In this document: one piece after another, positions 11,663 through 25,038 of the stretch
Layout: each line of letters begins with the position of its first letter
How positions within the stretch are numbered: the stretch's first letter is position 1
Assembly: GCF_025766255.1 (NCBI RefSeq)
Contig: NW_026516717.1
Span: forward strand, 186,001-250,000
Length of the DNA stretch: 64,000 nucleotides
Source of the DNA: Zychaea mexicana
Lineage: Eukaryota; Mucoromycota; Mucoromycetes; Mucorales; Lichtheimiaceae
Direction: 5' to 3'
Notes under the pieces: generated by a model
Database searches by the model: none
Seen by the model: only the letters and a program-made list of their open reading frames with translations
Told to the model about the DNA's origin: nothing
Position numbers and translations under genes: made by a program

Positions 11663-14600
11663 ATGGAAAAAAGCGGTGAACATCAGCACCCTCCATCACC
11701 ACCTCAGTACCCATATGTCCCATCTGCCGCGGAGTCAGTAAATACGGTCACCATAGATCACGATTTCAATCAAAAGGCTGGCCACAATGAGACTTATGGC
11801 GAAGCGAGCGCGGATACCGTTAATGTTGAAGGTACTTGCAACTTTTGTAAAAAATTAAAAGAATCGCATGAATGATAGATGTGCATGGTACGCGTTAATT
11901 GATACATTCTATACTCTTACCCCCCCCCAAATATTAGCTGCCATTGAGGAGTATCATGAGATGAAGAAAGAGTTGTCGCGAATTAGCCGTCACTCCGTCG
12001 CTGATTTTGACAAGGCTGGTGAAGAAGGTCGGGTGTCAGAAGAGGCGTTTGACCTAGATCAGTTCCTGCAAGGATTATCCTATGAAGATAAGCAAGCTGG
12101 AAAGAAGCCGAAGCATCTGGGCCTAGTATTTAAAAACCTTGAAGTTGAGGTAAAGAAAACACGCCGTTGCTTTACGTTACACAAAATGGGTGATTTGTCT
12201 ATGAGGGCGCTTTGATTTGTATTCATTCATTGTGGTATTTGTTTATAGGGCGTTGGTGCCGATGCACATACGATCCCAACTGTGATTACAGGCCTTCTGA
12301 GTCTTTTACAACCCTGGAAATATTTTGGATTTGGTACGGGCGGTAGCACCAAAACAATCCTCCACCCAGTGTCTGGATATGTAAAAGAAGGCGAAATGCT
12401 TCTTGTCCTTGGCCGTCCTGGTGCTGGATGCACCACATTGCTCCGTGTCTTGGCCAATATGCGCGCTTCGTATACTAAGGTCGATGGCGATGTTAGTTAT
12501 GGCGGCATTGATCCCGTCACATTTTCAAAACATTATCGAGGTCAAGTTGTTTACATGGAAGAAGAAGATATTCACTATCCAACGTAAGTGGTAGCCATAT
12601 TATTCTCTTGAATAAAAGGAGTAAATTAAGGCAATATACTGATGCTAAGAAATCAAATTTGTTTGTATAGGCTCACAACCAAGGAAACTCTTGAATTTGC
12701 TCTGCGAACCAAAACGCCTGGTAATCGATTGCCTGACGAAACCAAGAGAGTGTTCAGTAAGAAGCTCATCTATATGCTGGGTAACATGCTTGGCTTGACC
12801 AAGAAAATGGATACCATGGTCGGCAATGCCTCCGTCCGTGGTCTTTCCGGAGGCGAGCGTAAACGTCTATCTATCGCTGAGGCCATGACGACTCAGAGTT
12901 CAATCAACATTTGGGACTGTGCCACGCGTGGTCTTGACGCAGCTTCAGCGCTTGACTATGTTCGATCTCTGCGTGTCATGACCGACGTCCTCCACAAAAC
13001 GACCGTCTCGACTCTTTACCAAGCTTCCAACAGCATTTTTGCGCTTTACGACAAGGTCATGTTGCTCGATAACGGCTACTGCATCTATTTTGGTCCTGTC
13101 AAAGAAGCCCGTCCTTACTTTGAAGAACTCGGATTCTATTGTCCACCACGCAAGAGCACTCCTGACTTCTTGACTGGAATTTGCAACCCACTCGAACGCG
13201 AGGTTAAACCAGGATATAATACTCCAGAAACACCACTGGATATGCAGCAGCGCTATTTGGAGTCAACCATATACAAACGCATGATGGTCGAACTTGACGA
13301 TTACGCGCAGAAGATTACCAACGAAAAGCCCGCTGATTTGTTCAAGGAAGCTGTAGCACAGGAACATTCAAGATATGCGCCAAAGAGTCACCCGTACACT
13401 GTGTCTTTCTATCAACAAGTCAACGCCTTGACCATTCGCCAATACCAGCTCTTGTCTAAGAGTTACGAGGCGCTTATCTCTCGTTACGGAACAGTCCTAA
13501 TCCTTGGTTTTGTCATTGGCTCCTGCTTTTACAAAAGTCCACTAACCGGTGCTGGTGCAATCTCTCGTGCTGGTGCCGTTTGTTTCACCGTGGTCTGCAA
13601 TTCCTTTGTGTCGCATTCAGAATTAGTCAATTTTATGACGGGTCGCCCCATTTTGGAAAAGCACAAGCATTTTGCAATGTACCGGCCGTCAGCCTATTAC
13701 CTCTCCCAAGTCGTAGTTGACGTACCTCTCACTGTTGCTCAGGGTTAGTATACAGATATCTTGAATGTGTACTGCTACTTTTTTACGTAACGCATACTTG
13801 ATGCTCATATTGTTTTAAAACAGTTCTTATTTACCAGTTGAGCTCATACTTTTTGATGGGTCTCTATTCTGATGCCGGTCGATTCTTTGCATTCTTTATT
13901 ATTATGGTCTGGATCACCTTTGCCATGATTGGTTTCTTTCGCTTTTTCGGTATCATTACAAACAGCTTTGTTATTGCAAACCAAGCAAGTTGTCTTGCAT
14001 TTATCGTATTTTTCTTGTATCTTGGTTACTTTATCACCTACGATGCAATGCATCCATGGTTTTTCTGGTAAGTCTTTCATCATTATAGTTATCAAGCAAA
14101 ATTAGCTTTTAATCCTAAATTTTCTTGATATCATGATAACAACAGGCTACACTGGCTCGATCCATTGGCATATGGGTTCAAGGCACTACTTATCAATGAA
14201 ATGCACGGACAAGTCTACTCATGTGAAGGTCCGGGCAACTCTATTCCGTTTGGTACCGGCTATGAAGACTGGTCACATAAAATCTGTACCATGAAAGGCG
14301 GAAACCCAGGCGAAAACTTTGTGCTTGGTGACGATTATTTACGCGAAGCACTCGGATTTGAACCCACATGGCTCTGGGCACCCAACTTTGTCATGCTTAT
14401 CGCAATTTTCTTGTTCTTCACAGCACTCAATATGCTGTTGGTGGAATATGTTCAAGTCGGTGGCAGTGGCTCCTTGACGAAACTGTACTTGCCTGGAAAA
14501 GCTCCCAAGATCCGTACCGATGAAGAAGAGCGAGAGCGACTCGAGCGCCAGCAGAAGATCACTGAAAAAATGGATACCATCTCGACGGGCACAACCTTTT

Positions 14601-16674
14601 CTTGGCATCATGTCAACTATTCGGTCCCTTTCAAGGGCGGTCCATTACAGCTTCTCAATGACGTTTCCGGTATCGTTAAGCCTGGTCATCTGACTGCGTT
14701 GATGGGATCCTCAGGTGCCGGTAAAACCACGCTTTTGGACGTACTCGCTCGCCGCAAGACGATTGGCAAGGTCGAAGGTCGCATCTATCTGAACAATGAG
14801 GCTCTCATGAAAGACTTTGAGCGTATCACTGGCTACTGTGAGCAGATGGACATTCATCAGCCTGCAGTCACTGTCCGCGAAGGCATGCGATTCTCTGCTT
14901 ACCTCCGTCAAGATCCAAAAGTGCCCCAAAGCGAAAAGGATGCCTATGTCGAACAGATTATTAACTTACTTGAGATGGAAGATATTGCCGATGCTCAGAT
15001 TGGTGAAATTGAAAATGGCTTTGGTATCTCCATTGAGGAGCGCAAACGATTAACAATTGCCATGGAACTTGTCGCCAAACCACAGTTGATTTTCTTGGAT
15101 GAACCTACCTCCGGATTGGATGCCCAGAGCTCATACAACATTGTTCGATTCTTGCGCAAGCTTGCTGATGCCGGCTGGCCTGTCTTGTGCACAATCCATC
15201 AACCTTCTGCTATCCTGTTTGAACATTTTGATCATTTGCTCTTGCTCGTACGTGGTGGTCGCACTGCCTATTATGGTGAAATTGGCCATGGTGCAAAGAC
15301 CATGATCGATTACTTTGAATCCAACGGCGGTCCCAAGTGTGCACCTGAGGCCAATCCAGCTGAATACATCCTCGAGGTCGTCGGTGCAGGTACTGCTGCT
15401 GCTGTCAATAATACGTCAACTCAAAATTGGGCTGATGTATGGATGAGCTCAAAGGAGGCAAAGGCCCTCGAGGACGAACTGGAAACCATCCACAACACCG
15501 CCAACATGAACCCTTCGCGCAAAGCTCTCACCTATGCCGCCCCGTTCTGGACTCAGCTTTATTTGGTGCATAAGCGTCTTAGTTTGGTGTACTGGCGTTC
15601 CTCCGGTTACAATCTGGGTCGGTTCATCACTGTCGTTTCCATCTCGTTGTTTCTTGGTTTTACCTTTTGGAAGTTGACGCTGACATCGCTGGATATGCAG
15701 AGTCGCTTATTCCTTTTGTTTGCCACAATGATATTGGGATACATGATGGTAAGCATTTGTTAGTACATTTTTTAAAGTTGAAAAGTAGAATAGAAAAAAG
15801 ACTTGTTATTTCGTGATAGCTAACACATCCTTTCTTTACGAATATAGATCATCCTCGCACAGCCGAAGTTTATGCAAGAAAGAGTCTTTTTTAGAAGCGA
15901 GTACGCGTCTCGTTTTTATGGCTGGATGCCCTTTACAATCTCCACCATCCTTGTGGAGATCCCTTACATTCTTTTCCTCTGTGCCTTGTACATGTTTGGT
16001 ATTTACTGGACAGCCGGCTTTGTCAACACCTCAGAGGCTTGTGGCTATTTCTACATTATGCTGGTCTTCTTCATCTTCTGGGCGGTATCCATCGGCTTTG
16101 TTCTTGGTGGTCTCACTGAGAACCCATACATTGCTGCAATTCTTGATCCACTGGTTATTACGACCGTAATTATTTTTGCTGGCATGGCTCAAACGGAATC
16201 TTCACTGCCCCGTTTTTGGAGCGCTTGGATGTATTGGCTTGGTAAATCTCCTTGAAAAGTCTGCTTCATAGTGGCTTTATATGACAGTCTTTTTATTAAT
16301 ATCTGTATCATTTTTTCATCATAGATCCATTTCACTATGTCATGGAAGGGTTTGCGGTGAACGAATTAAAGAACCTGCCGGTTGTGTGCAATAACGGCGA
16401 CTTATTCAAGTTTGCACCTCCCCCTAACCAAACGTGTGGCGAATACATGGCAGATTTCTTTGCCAACGGCGGCTCCGGTTATATCACTAATTCAAACAGC
16501 ACGACACAATGTGAATACTGTACTTATACTACAGCCGAAGAATACTACAGTGGCACTTTTGGCTGGGATGCAGCCAACAAATGGCGCAATTTTGGTATTA
16601 TTGCCGCATTTACTGGCTTTAACCTTCTGGTATTTTCTGTTCTCGTCTACTACAAACGAAAGGCCAGACGTTAA
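11663..16674 (+). CDS. PDR-type full-size ABC transporter (ABCG, CDR1/PDR5-like)
   Basis: Eight exons (11663-11831, 11938-12149, 12249-12583, 12671-13743, 13824-14067, 14146-15748, 15848-16241, 16325-16674) give 1459 aa, a normal PDR length, in the (NBD-TMD)x2 order. NBD1 has the family's degenerate Walker A GRPGAGCTT (about 182-190, Cys for Lys), signature VRGLSGGERKR (about 294-304) and Walker B-like INIWDCATRGLD. NBD2 has canonical GSSGAGKTT (about 865-873) and LIFLDEPTSGLD but a degenerate signature (ISIEERKR). One catalytic site is therefore canonical and one deviant, as in yeast PDR pumps. The final extracellular loop carries the Cys-rich CEYCTYTTAEEYYSGTFGW block, and the tail is basic (YYKRKARR). 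Such pumps export hydrophobic drugs or lipids at the plasma membrane. Substrate specificity cannot be read from sequence. Confidence 0.95.
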
Positions 16675-18285
16675 AACCATATCTTTTGTCATCTATTATC
16701 ATGTACCGCTTATTACAGCTTATCCTTTTCACATCTAATACCGCACTATCTAAAATGACCCCTTCATGTTCCCTAATCATCAATATCTGTATATATCGTT
16801 TGTTGAGCTTATAAAACATCTTTTTCTCCTTATAAGTAAACTTTTCGACACTTGCATAACTATAAAAACTATGACTGCCCTCAAGGATCATTATAACTGA
16901 GTATAACATTAAAGAAATACAGTACTACTTTGGCTATAAACTGCCAACAATGACAGTATAACGGGCCATGTGCGTAAACACATAAGGCTCGTCGTATCAT
17001 AGTAAATGTAGCTACTTTATATATAGACATCAACTAATTATGTAGAATCATAGTAATATAGAATGGGGGAGTCGTTTGAGATTATTAAATAAGAGATGTG
17101 TAATTATCTATATATTTGATTGATTCCACTATCTGATTTATACTACTAATATGTCACAAATGATCACGGCTGCTATTTTTTCTTATAACCTTAAGTGTGT
17201 GGCAGGTTTCTCCTATATTTAACACTTCTTGTTACAACGGTTTATCAGTTATTACATATTCAGGAACAAGAAGTTGTCATTTTATTATGGATCACATAAA
17301 CCTCATTATTAGAGTTTATTCATGGCCACTTTCTCTTAATATTGCCATCCATTTTATCTAACGTATTACGTATATTTATCTATATGCCCAAATTTTTAAC
17401 TAATAACGCACACATCCTGGTAATTGCCATTGCTTTTGAACAGAAACAAATCGCGTTTTTGAAAAAAGTAGTTAGATTTTTAATTGCTCTTTTATTCTTT
17501 TTTGCCTGAAAAAAGTTTATAGACATACAGTGCATTTCTTTGGTAAAAGGATTTTATTAAGGGCAGTAGATTTTTAATCAAAGTTGATTACACATAGTGA
17601 TAGTAATGATGATGGACATTGATCCTTTGAAAGCGCGCACTCATTGTTCTTGCATAAGTTTACCGTGTTATGACGCTGTAATCCCAGTGAAACAGGTTTA
17701 TACCGAATCAAATTCTTTGATGTCTATCATATTGTATAGCACCAGTAAAGTAGGATGACATCTCACACTAGTAAGCTTCCCAACCGAGAAACCTCTCTTG
17801 TAAGGCCAAAGCGTCAAACGCCTCACTAATGCCTGTACATCAATCATGTAGGAACAAAGTAGAGGATGAAGATGGCTGCCATAGCTACTGGCAGGACTTT
17901 TATGCGCAAGCACCCTTGTTCAAAATAAGCTGAACAAGCAAAATATAATTCAGCAGAAAAAGCAGCACACAGGCATAGTTAATTCATCATGCGTTAATAG
18001 TAAGCTAGAATACTCAAGGGTTTAATGACCCAATAGATACGTACTTCTTATTGCAGCGGTACCTACATATCCCTTTGACAAAGTGTATAAATCTGAAATC
18101 ATATATTTGTATCCACTTCTTTTCACATAAAAACAAAAAATGGATAAAAAGGTAAATGTTGTACAATGTAAACACGCACTGTTAGGGTGCCACGTAAATT
18201 TCTCCTGCTTCTAATACGTTTTGGCGGACGATTTGAAAACTAGTCTTATTTCCAAGAAGAGCGTCAAGACCCCCCGAGCAGCACC
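16675..18285. other. Intergenic, AT-rich
   Basis: 3' flank of the PDR gene followed by AT-rich DNA. A TATAAA lies near 18086, upstream of the small frame at 18286. No coding region of note; the longest frames are under 100 codons and have no motif. Confidence 0.45.
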
Positions 18286-18423
18286 ATGAGTCAACGAGAT
18301 GCGTCCCGCATCCAATCTCATGCTGAAAATGCTCAGACGAGTCAAAACCAAGAATCCAAGTCAAATGCTCAGCCTGCTGCTGCAGGTAGCCGCGTCGAGC
18401 CCATTAAGAAAAGTAATCAATAA
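18286..18423 (+). CDS. Small SMP/LEA-like protein, 45 aa
   Basis: A complete 45-codon frame starts MSQRDASRIQSHAENAQ and continues hydrophilic, rich in Q, S, N and A, ending IKKSNQ. The DASRIQS block resembles the start of seed-maturation-protein (SMP) domains, which in small fungal proteins are linked with dormancy and desiccation tolerance. The resemblance covers only about ten residues. The ATG sits just after a CAG that could be the acceptor of a 5'-UTR intron. A TATAAA lies about 200 bp upstream. Function is inferred and tentative. Confidence 0.4.
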   Translation: MSQRDASRIQSHAENAQTSQNQESKSNAQPAAAGSRVEPIKKSNQ

Positions 18424-20383
18424 ACATCTGTCATCCAAGAGAGCTATGCTTTTTGATAGCGAAATATGTAGTTGTAGCAATTATATTTTTGTCCTGTAAT
18501 AAATACTTTGCATGTAAAGTACTGTTGTCGATAAGATAAGCTTCCGTCTCGAGTTTACATTTAGTGGGACTTTAGAATATGACCAAGTATGCTTCTTTTC
18601 ACATATTCTTTTAATAGAATGATGGTAGACTTTCAGTTATAATCATAATATCTCGTCCACTTGTACTATCAAATGAGCCCAGATGGCTGCACAATACGCG
18701 GTCGCCCTCCTTTGAACGCGAATAAACTTCTACTAATTTAGGATACCACCCTGTCTGGAGGGCGTTCGCCCTGTTTGAGCACATCCTTCTTCGTTACCCC
18801 TTTGTCTCTGACTTCTGGATAAGTATCCTTTCTTTTCCACCTGATCGACATAGAGGTACGACTGATGCTGGAGGCTATGGTATCAGTAGTGATGATGTCG
18901 CTGAGTAAGATTGTCAATCGTTGTTAACGAGACAAATGGCTTCATAAGCTTAAAAAGGAAGAGGGATGGTTAGTTGATTGCCCAATATTTTAAGTTGAGG
19001 TATAGGATGCAGTATAGGAATGATACTTTTTGATAGACTGGGCTTTATAGGGTTTGGCACGAAGTGGGGGGGGGGACAGGAAACGTACGCGTTGTCACCT
19101 GGAAATACAGCATATTTCGGTTCAAAGATAAATTTACCCAAAGGAAAACGAAAAGCACGATGGCAAGTTTTGCAGCAGCCGTTTCAGTCGTCAATGTTCA
19201 AGCATCAGTGATCGTACGTTACAACCCCACCTTTTTTTGACATGCAGCGAATCGCTTGGTTCAGATCGATCGGACCAGAAAGCGTATTCGTCAAACTTGC
19301 GTTTTCTGACCGGCTTCGTTGGAATCCTCAAGTAACGCCTTTGTGTTTAATAAAAAAAAAAGCGAGAAAAGCACGATTGATCGTTTTCCTTTGGTAATGT
19401 TGACGACACGATATCGGAATGGTGGAAAGAAAAGATGATTCATGATTCAGATACCGCATGCACACTCGATCAAGTCCTGCTCTGCGATGCAATGGGGTTT
19501 AAATGATAGCGAGAGGAAGATCTAGTAAAGTTCCCTGTCGTCCTGCTGCTGCTTGGTTGTCGTGTCGCACCCGAATCCAATTTCGTGTAATTCCTGACCG
19601 CACCACACCAATATATTTATAAAGCTAAATGACGATTTGCTGGTAGTACTCCAAAGAGACTTTTTTCTTGTCGCGTGAGGAAGATAGAATAGTCAAGTAT
19701 ACGGGGAATTACATTATTGCCCCCATATATCGAAGGCTGGTCTGCTTTTTGCAAAGGGTTTAAAGAGAGAGAGAGTTTTCCATGTATAAATGGAATTGCT
19801 AATGTCACTACTACTACTGCTACTACTCCGACGCATGTATAGTACACAGCATTTTGAAAACGCCAACAAGCATATTAAAGCGTTTCAACGCTTTTTTGTG
19901 CTGTGTGTATAGGTGCGTGTGTGTTGACATGGACCTATCATAAAGCAACTTGCAAAATATCGTTACGATAATTCCACCCGACCCGGAGTAAAAAGTGCAG
20001 TGATGATTAGTAGGATAAACGGGCATCATCGTTATTGATATCGTCATCGCTGGTATCATTATCATCGTCATTCAATAGTGTGTGCTAAAGAAAAAAAAAG
20101 AAGCTGTCGCTTCGCTGATCGCGAAGGACTCTCCCATCGGTCAACGATTGATGACTTTGATTTCTTTTTTTCTTAAAATGATATCATAAAGTTATAAGCT
20201 AGTAGCGTGTCTCTGTCGATCGGGAAAATATATGTAGGAGAGAAAGGGAAAGTGGCAGATGCATTGTTGTGTCATAAGCATGTGCGTATGCATTTTGCTC
20301 TGGATGCGTTTAGGTTGGTATGTGCCGAGGAAACATAAGTCGGCTAAAACTCTACTCCTACTGCAGCTCATGTTCTCCAACCT
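18424..20383. other. Intergenic
   Basis: No supported gene. Contains an A-run (about 19351-19361), a short GA tract near 19767-19776 and scattered CA/TG-rich bits. Frames of 60-80 codons on both strands lack motifs. Confidence 0.4.
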
Positions 20384-20782
20384 TTGTCACAGTTTTTTAT
20401 AAAAAATTCTGTCAAGAAGAAAAATCAAGACTTTTCATTTAAGGTTGACCATGCCAACAACTTTATAGTGAAAAATAGCAGCGTTCACAACTCGGTATAC
20501 AAACTGGAAAATGAACTTTTCAACGCTCTAGATAAACTAGTAGAATACCCGTCACAACTATGTGCATGTATGGAAGCTCAAAGAATTGGCAGCAATGATG
20601 GCGATCACCATTTGGCAGGTTTGTACATATTGTTTATGTTTTTCGTAGCGTAGTGTGAATGTTAAAAAAAGTCCTGTCAGCCTAATACCATACATATTGC
20701 AGATCACCCGCCAAAAAAAGGAGGATCGCTGGAAGAGTTCCTTAAAGAAGAGATAAAATATTGGGACTTGATTATGGCATGA
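20384..20782 (+). CDS. Two-exon 3' part of a small unknown gene (start unresolved)
   Basis: An open frame runs to 20618 and a GT donor there joins in phase to an AG acceptor before 20703, ending at TGA 20780-20782. The protein end reads KLENELFNALDKLVEYPSQL ... DHHLA-DHPPKKGG-SLEEFLKEEIKYWDLIMA: amphipathic and acidic, like a small helical subunit of a complex. The frame is open back to 20348 but holds no ATG before residue M in ACMEAQ, so the true first exon must lie upstream or the start is lost. I do not recognise the family. Confidence 0.4.
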
Positions 20783-22910
20783 GATAAATGATCTGAACAG
20801 GTGACAACATCAACGGTCTACATGCTTCTATAACAGCAAACAGCTACTTTCTTCGATGGTACAGTACATCATGTACAATAAGTGCTCAAATGATGTTTTC
20901 CTGTATACTACATGAATGAAGCATATCATTGTGCATCATGGTACTTATACAACGGTCCTACCAGCTAAATAGTTGTCAGATAAATAGCGAATGCTTGTAT
21001 GCGTTCGATCAACGGCGGTTCGTCATTTCTGGTAAGGGCAAATATAATGATGATGTGTTGGCGATTAACATGTAGATAATGGTATTTATACTGTTTACCA
21101 TATCTTTCCAATGACAATAACAATAATGCATCAGATCACACAATCTGATATACAAGCATGAGTATGTTTGGTAGGGGATTACGAGAGAGAGAATAAGAGA
21201 AACCATGAATAATATATGATGATGTTTGATGGGGCTTTAAGTAACATAAACACTATTCCATCAAGGAACGAAAGTGTTAGATAATGAAGTGTAGTAGGGC
21301 ATGATGATAGGTATAGTATTTATGGTAAAAACAGACAAAAGAACTTTCAACTTGGGGCTCGTGTGAAAAAAAAAACATACGATGGGCGTTTCTGTGATGA
21401 TGATGGAAGAACTGCATTGGAATGCAAGTAGGCAGAATATTATGCTGATATAGTATATGCATGTTAATAAACAAAAGAATAAAGAAAAAAGATCTGACAA
21501 ACGTATAAAAGATACGTGAGTCATGTATACTGCATGCATGCAGTGTGGACGATGATGGTCAGGCAGGTGCACGAGCCTACATATCCTACTGTACATTGGC
21601 TGCATATCTATTTCAAGAGGGTGCAACTAAACGTGTGGTGTACCTTTTTGGCTTGCTCGCTCGATGCGCGATTTTTTCAAAGATCAAATAAACGTGTGAT
21701 CTACTACAACAACAGCGATTTAAGAAGAGAATGTCAAAAGACAAAATAGGGCATTCGTTCCATTGAACAAGATATGTCAGCAACAGCAACAGCCGAGAAC
21801 TTGGTGTTGTTGTTGTTATTGTACCTGACTTTATTATTACTGCCACAAGGGTTTGTTGTTCGGGTTAAACTGTCAACAAAAAGCATGCATAAACTATTTA
21901 TCAAAAACAAACCCCACAGTATGCGTCTGCGTTAGAAAAGACAAGAAAAAATGACGCCCCATGTAATGTAGATGATGATGATGTTGTTGCTTTGATGAAA
22001 CCGATCATCCTGGTAGTTTAGCAGCAACATGACAGTTTTTTTTTTTCATGCCGACCGAACTAGGGGTTTAATTGGTCACGTTACTTGCATTAAGTCTGTA
22101 TTACCGCTTCAAGCCATAATCAATGTGTTTTGCTGTGTGCAAAACGTTAAAGCATCAGTTGAACATGGGATTAATATTACTCGGATCTCTTTTGTTGTTA
22201 GCATGGGTGGTGATAGGGTAGGGTTTGTGGCGTCCCAGCCATAAAATTGTTTCATCGTTTCTACGGACGACGGTACTTGGATGTTATGTATCTGAAACGG
22301 TGTTCTAATATCTGGTAAATGGTATGCCATCAACTCGTCTTGTCCTATACGCTAGCTAACGAAAGCAGTTAATGAGAGAGACGAAAAGACGTAGTTAGTG
22401 ATTATGTTTGTTGTTCCCGGGCCCGGCCGGGATATACAACATTGATGCTGTAAATCAACTCTCTTGCTAACTATCACTATCATTTAACTGCTTATAAGAT
22501 TCGGTTCAGGACAATTACAATATTTGTTTGGTTAACCCAGACTCGTCGGTTGGACTAACAATGATATTAGGGATGCAATATAAAGAAAGGGGCGCAGTAA
22601 AAGGGAGAATTAATGAGAGTTATACACACTTGTAATGATATCAGAAGATAAGGGACCCTTCCTTGAAGATAAACTGAGATCGACAGCCCAGCGGACGGGG
22701 CAGATGAGAATTCTATTGGGAGCTGACATATGATTCGAGATGGAACGGGTAATCATCCGACACAAACAGCATAGATTCATATAGCACAAGCAATAAAAGC
22801 AAACGTAGAAAAGTAAGCAACACATAGTACTCACACTAGCTACGTAGCCAGGCTCACTTTTACTCTTACATAGCACACACATAAACAACGCTCCCTTTCC
22901 CCTTTTTAAA
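20783..22910. other. Intergenic
   Basis: AT-rich, no supported gene. It holds a perfect 16-bp palindrome ACTGCATGCATGCAGT (21529-21544) and a GC-rich palindromic patch CCCGGGCCCGGCCGGG near 22418-22433. Frames up to 120 codons are low-complexity or hydrophobic without motifs. Confidence 0.4.
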
Positions 22911-22946
22911 CATCATCTGTCAATTTTGGGGAAGTTTGTACGCTCA

Positions 22947-23196
22947 ACCCCTCCCCCTCCTCCTCCTCCCCCAAGTCCAATCACACACGCACGTAATGCA
23001 GCAAAAGCCCATCGGAGAAAAATCATTCGTCCCAGCAACAGAAATTGTCATTCAAGTACGCCTATTGCATCATTTGCTTTTTATACGAATCAAAAATCTC
23101 GCAGAAAAATATCGCATTCCCTCTTTGCTTTTACTTTTCCTCCCTCCTTCACTCCCCTCCCTTTCTTTCTTTGCTCTTTCTCTCTCTCTTTCACCC
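22947..23196 (+). promoter_or_regulatory. CT-rich leader of the efflux-carrier gene
   Basis: Two pyrimidine-rich blocks (22947-22973 and 23117-23196) lie directly before the ATG at 23207. CT tracts next to start codons are common in fungal promoters and 5' leaders. The last one could also serve as the polypyrimidine tract of a 5'-UTR intron ending in ACAG at 23198-23201. Confidence 0.4.
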
Positions 23197-23206
23197 TACA
23201 GACAAG

Positions 23207-25038
23207 ATGATGTTGAATCTAATACTGGCTGCTATACAGGTAAAACTCAGAAACATCCGAGCAACAACAATAATCAACAACAACAATTAACACGGAAACT
23301 GTGTGGTTTTATGTTGCGCTCAGTCAATTCTGCAGGTGATGGTGATTGTATTCTTCGGGTTTGTCCTGACTCGCACTGGATATTTTACAACCGATAAACA
23401 AAAAGTAAATGAAGATCCTCATTTTGCCCCCCTTTGTTCATCCTTCAATTTATATGCATACTCACCATGATCATTGTTAGTGGCTGTCTCGACTCAACAT
23501 GGTCTTCTTCACCCCTTGCCTATTATTCTCCAACATTGCATCCGTCATATCCTTCGAGCAACTGCTCGCCTACTGGCCAATTCCTGTCTTTTACATCTGT
23601 TTTGCCGGCTTGTCATTTGCCTGTGCACACATCGTTGCTCGTATGCTACGCCTTGATGCTGCATATCGCAGATTCGTACTTGCATGCGTCATGTTTTCAA
23701 ATACAAACTCGCTCCCTATCGCTGTCATTTCGAGTCTGGCCGTCTCCGAAGCCGGCAAGGTTTTATTTTGGGATGCAGATGATACCCAGCAAGCGGTCGC
23801 TGCACGGTAAAGTTTCGGATTTTCATTATATTATAAAGGGGGAAAGACCTTAGAGATAGAGAGAGAGAGAGAAAGGGGATAACATATGCTCATTGGAAGT
23901 CTATTCTTATTATAGAGGCATCTCGTATGCGTTATTCTACGCCATCTTTGGAAACCTGTTACGGTGGTCGTATGGCTATAGTCTACTACAACTCTCGGAC
24001 AGTGACGATATGTCCACTGTGGCCGACTATTCCAATCGAGACAATCTTCCACAGCTCGAATATGGCACTGTTGTAAATCCCAATCACAGCAAGCATAACC
24101 ATCACTACTTTTCATCAGAAACACTAGCATCTTGTTCATCTTTATCATCAGCTGCATCCTCAATCAATTCATCAACAAACACGGATACACGGCGCACCAG
24201 TTCTGTCACATTGGAAGGTAGCAATTATCACCAACAAGGCGATCATTTGACCAACGATAATGATTCTATTGGAACACCACAACAACAAAAGCAACGACAT
24301 GCCGATGAATCGACTCGATTGTTATCTTCATTCCCGACCTTGCCAAGCGATGTCGAGGCAGCAGTCCCGCCCGATACCACAGGAGCAGCTACAAACAAGA
24401 CCAACAAGTACATTGCTCGTATCCGTCAAGTGATCGTGGCCGTAGCAGCACACATCAACAAGTACATGACGCCCCCTTTATATGCAGCTACGCTTGCATT
24501 AATTGTGGGTCTGATTCCACCCTTCAAGCGACTGCTGTTCGATCCATCCAGTTTCCTCTATCCATCCTTGACCTCAGCCATACAATCGTGTGGCAAGGCT
24601 GCTGTGCCCTTGATCTTGGTATGTCTGGGTGCTCAGCTGACTGATATCTATCAATCTCCATCACACGACGACGATGATGATGATGATGATGATAACAATA
24701 ACGAGCAGCATCAAGTCGATAATAAGCCGGTCTTTGCAGCCATTGCTACGCGAATGCTATTGATGCCCCTTTTGGTCATTCCGATTGTTCTGACATTTGT
24801 GGCCTATGGCGTCGATCAATTGTCTGCACGTATCGCTTCGGATCCGGTGTTTAGCGTCATGATGATCATTTTGGGATGCACGCCAACGGCGATCAACCTT
24901 GTGCAGATCTCGCAGGTCACTGGTGCCTTTGAAAACGAAATGTTGCGAGTCTTGTTCTGGAGCTATGGCGTTGTTTGTGTGCCTGTGTTCACCCTCATTG
25001 TCTTTCTCGCCCTTAACATTGTGGATAAGTTTGTCTAA
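23207..25038 (+). CDS. Auxin-efflux-carrier family membrane transporter (ECM3/YNL095C-like)
   Basis: Four exons (23207-23239, 23336-23404, 23481-23806, 23916-25038) encode 516 aa. The N-terminal helices carry the family blocks VMVIVFFGFVLTRTGYF, LSRLNMVFFTPCLLFSNIA and ANSN-like FSNTNSLPIAV. The C-terminal half has YAATLALIVGLIPP, AAVPLILVCLGAQL and LGCTPTAINLVQISQVTG. The long central loop (about residues 160-310) is rich in S, N, H and T. A short acidic run of nine Asp follows AQLTDIYQSP and is encoded by a GAT/GAC microsatellite. Fungal members sit in ER or plasma membranes and are linked to cell-wall or amino-acid phenotypes; transport of auxin is not implied. The first exon is only 11 codons, but phase and the match across all junctions are consistent. 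Confidence 0.88.
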
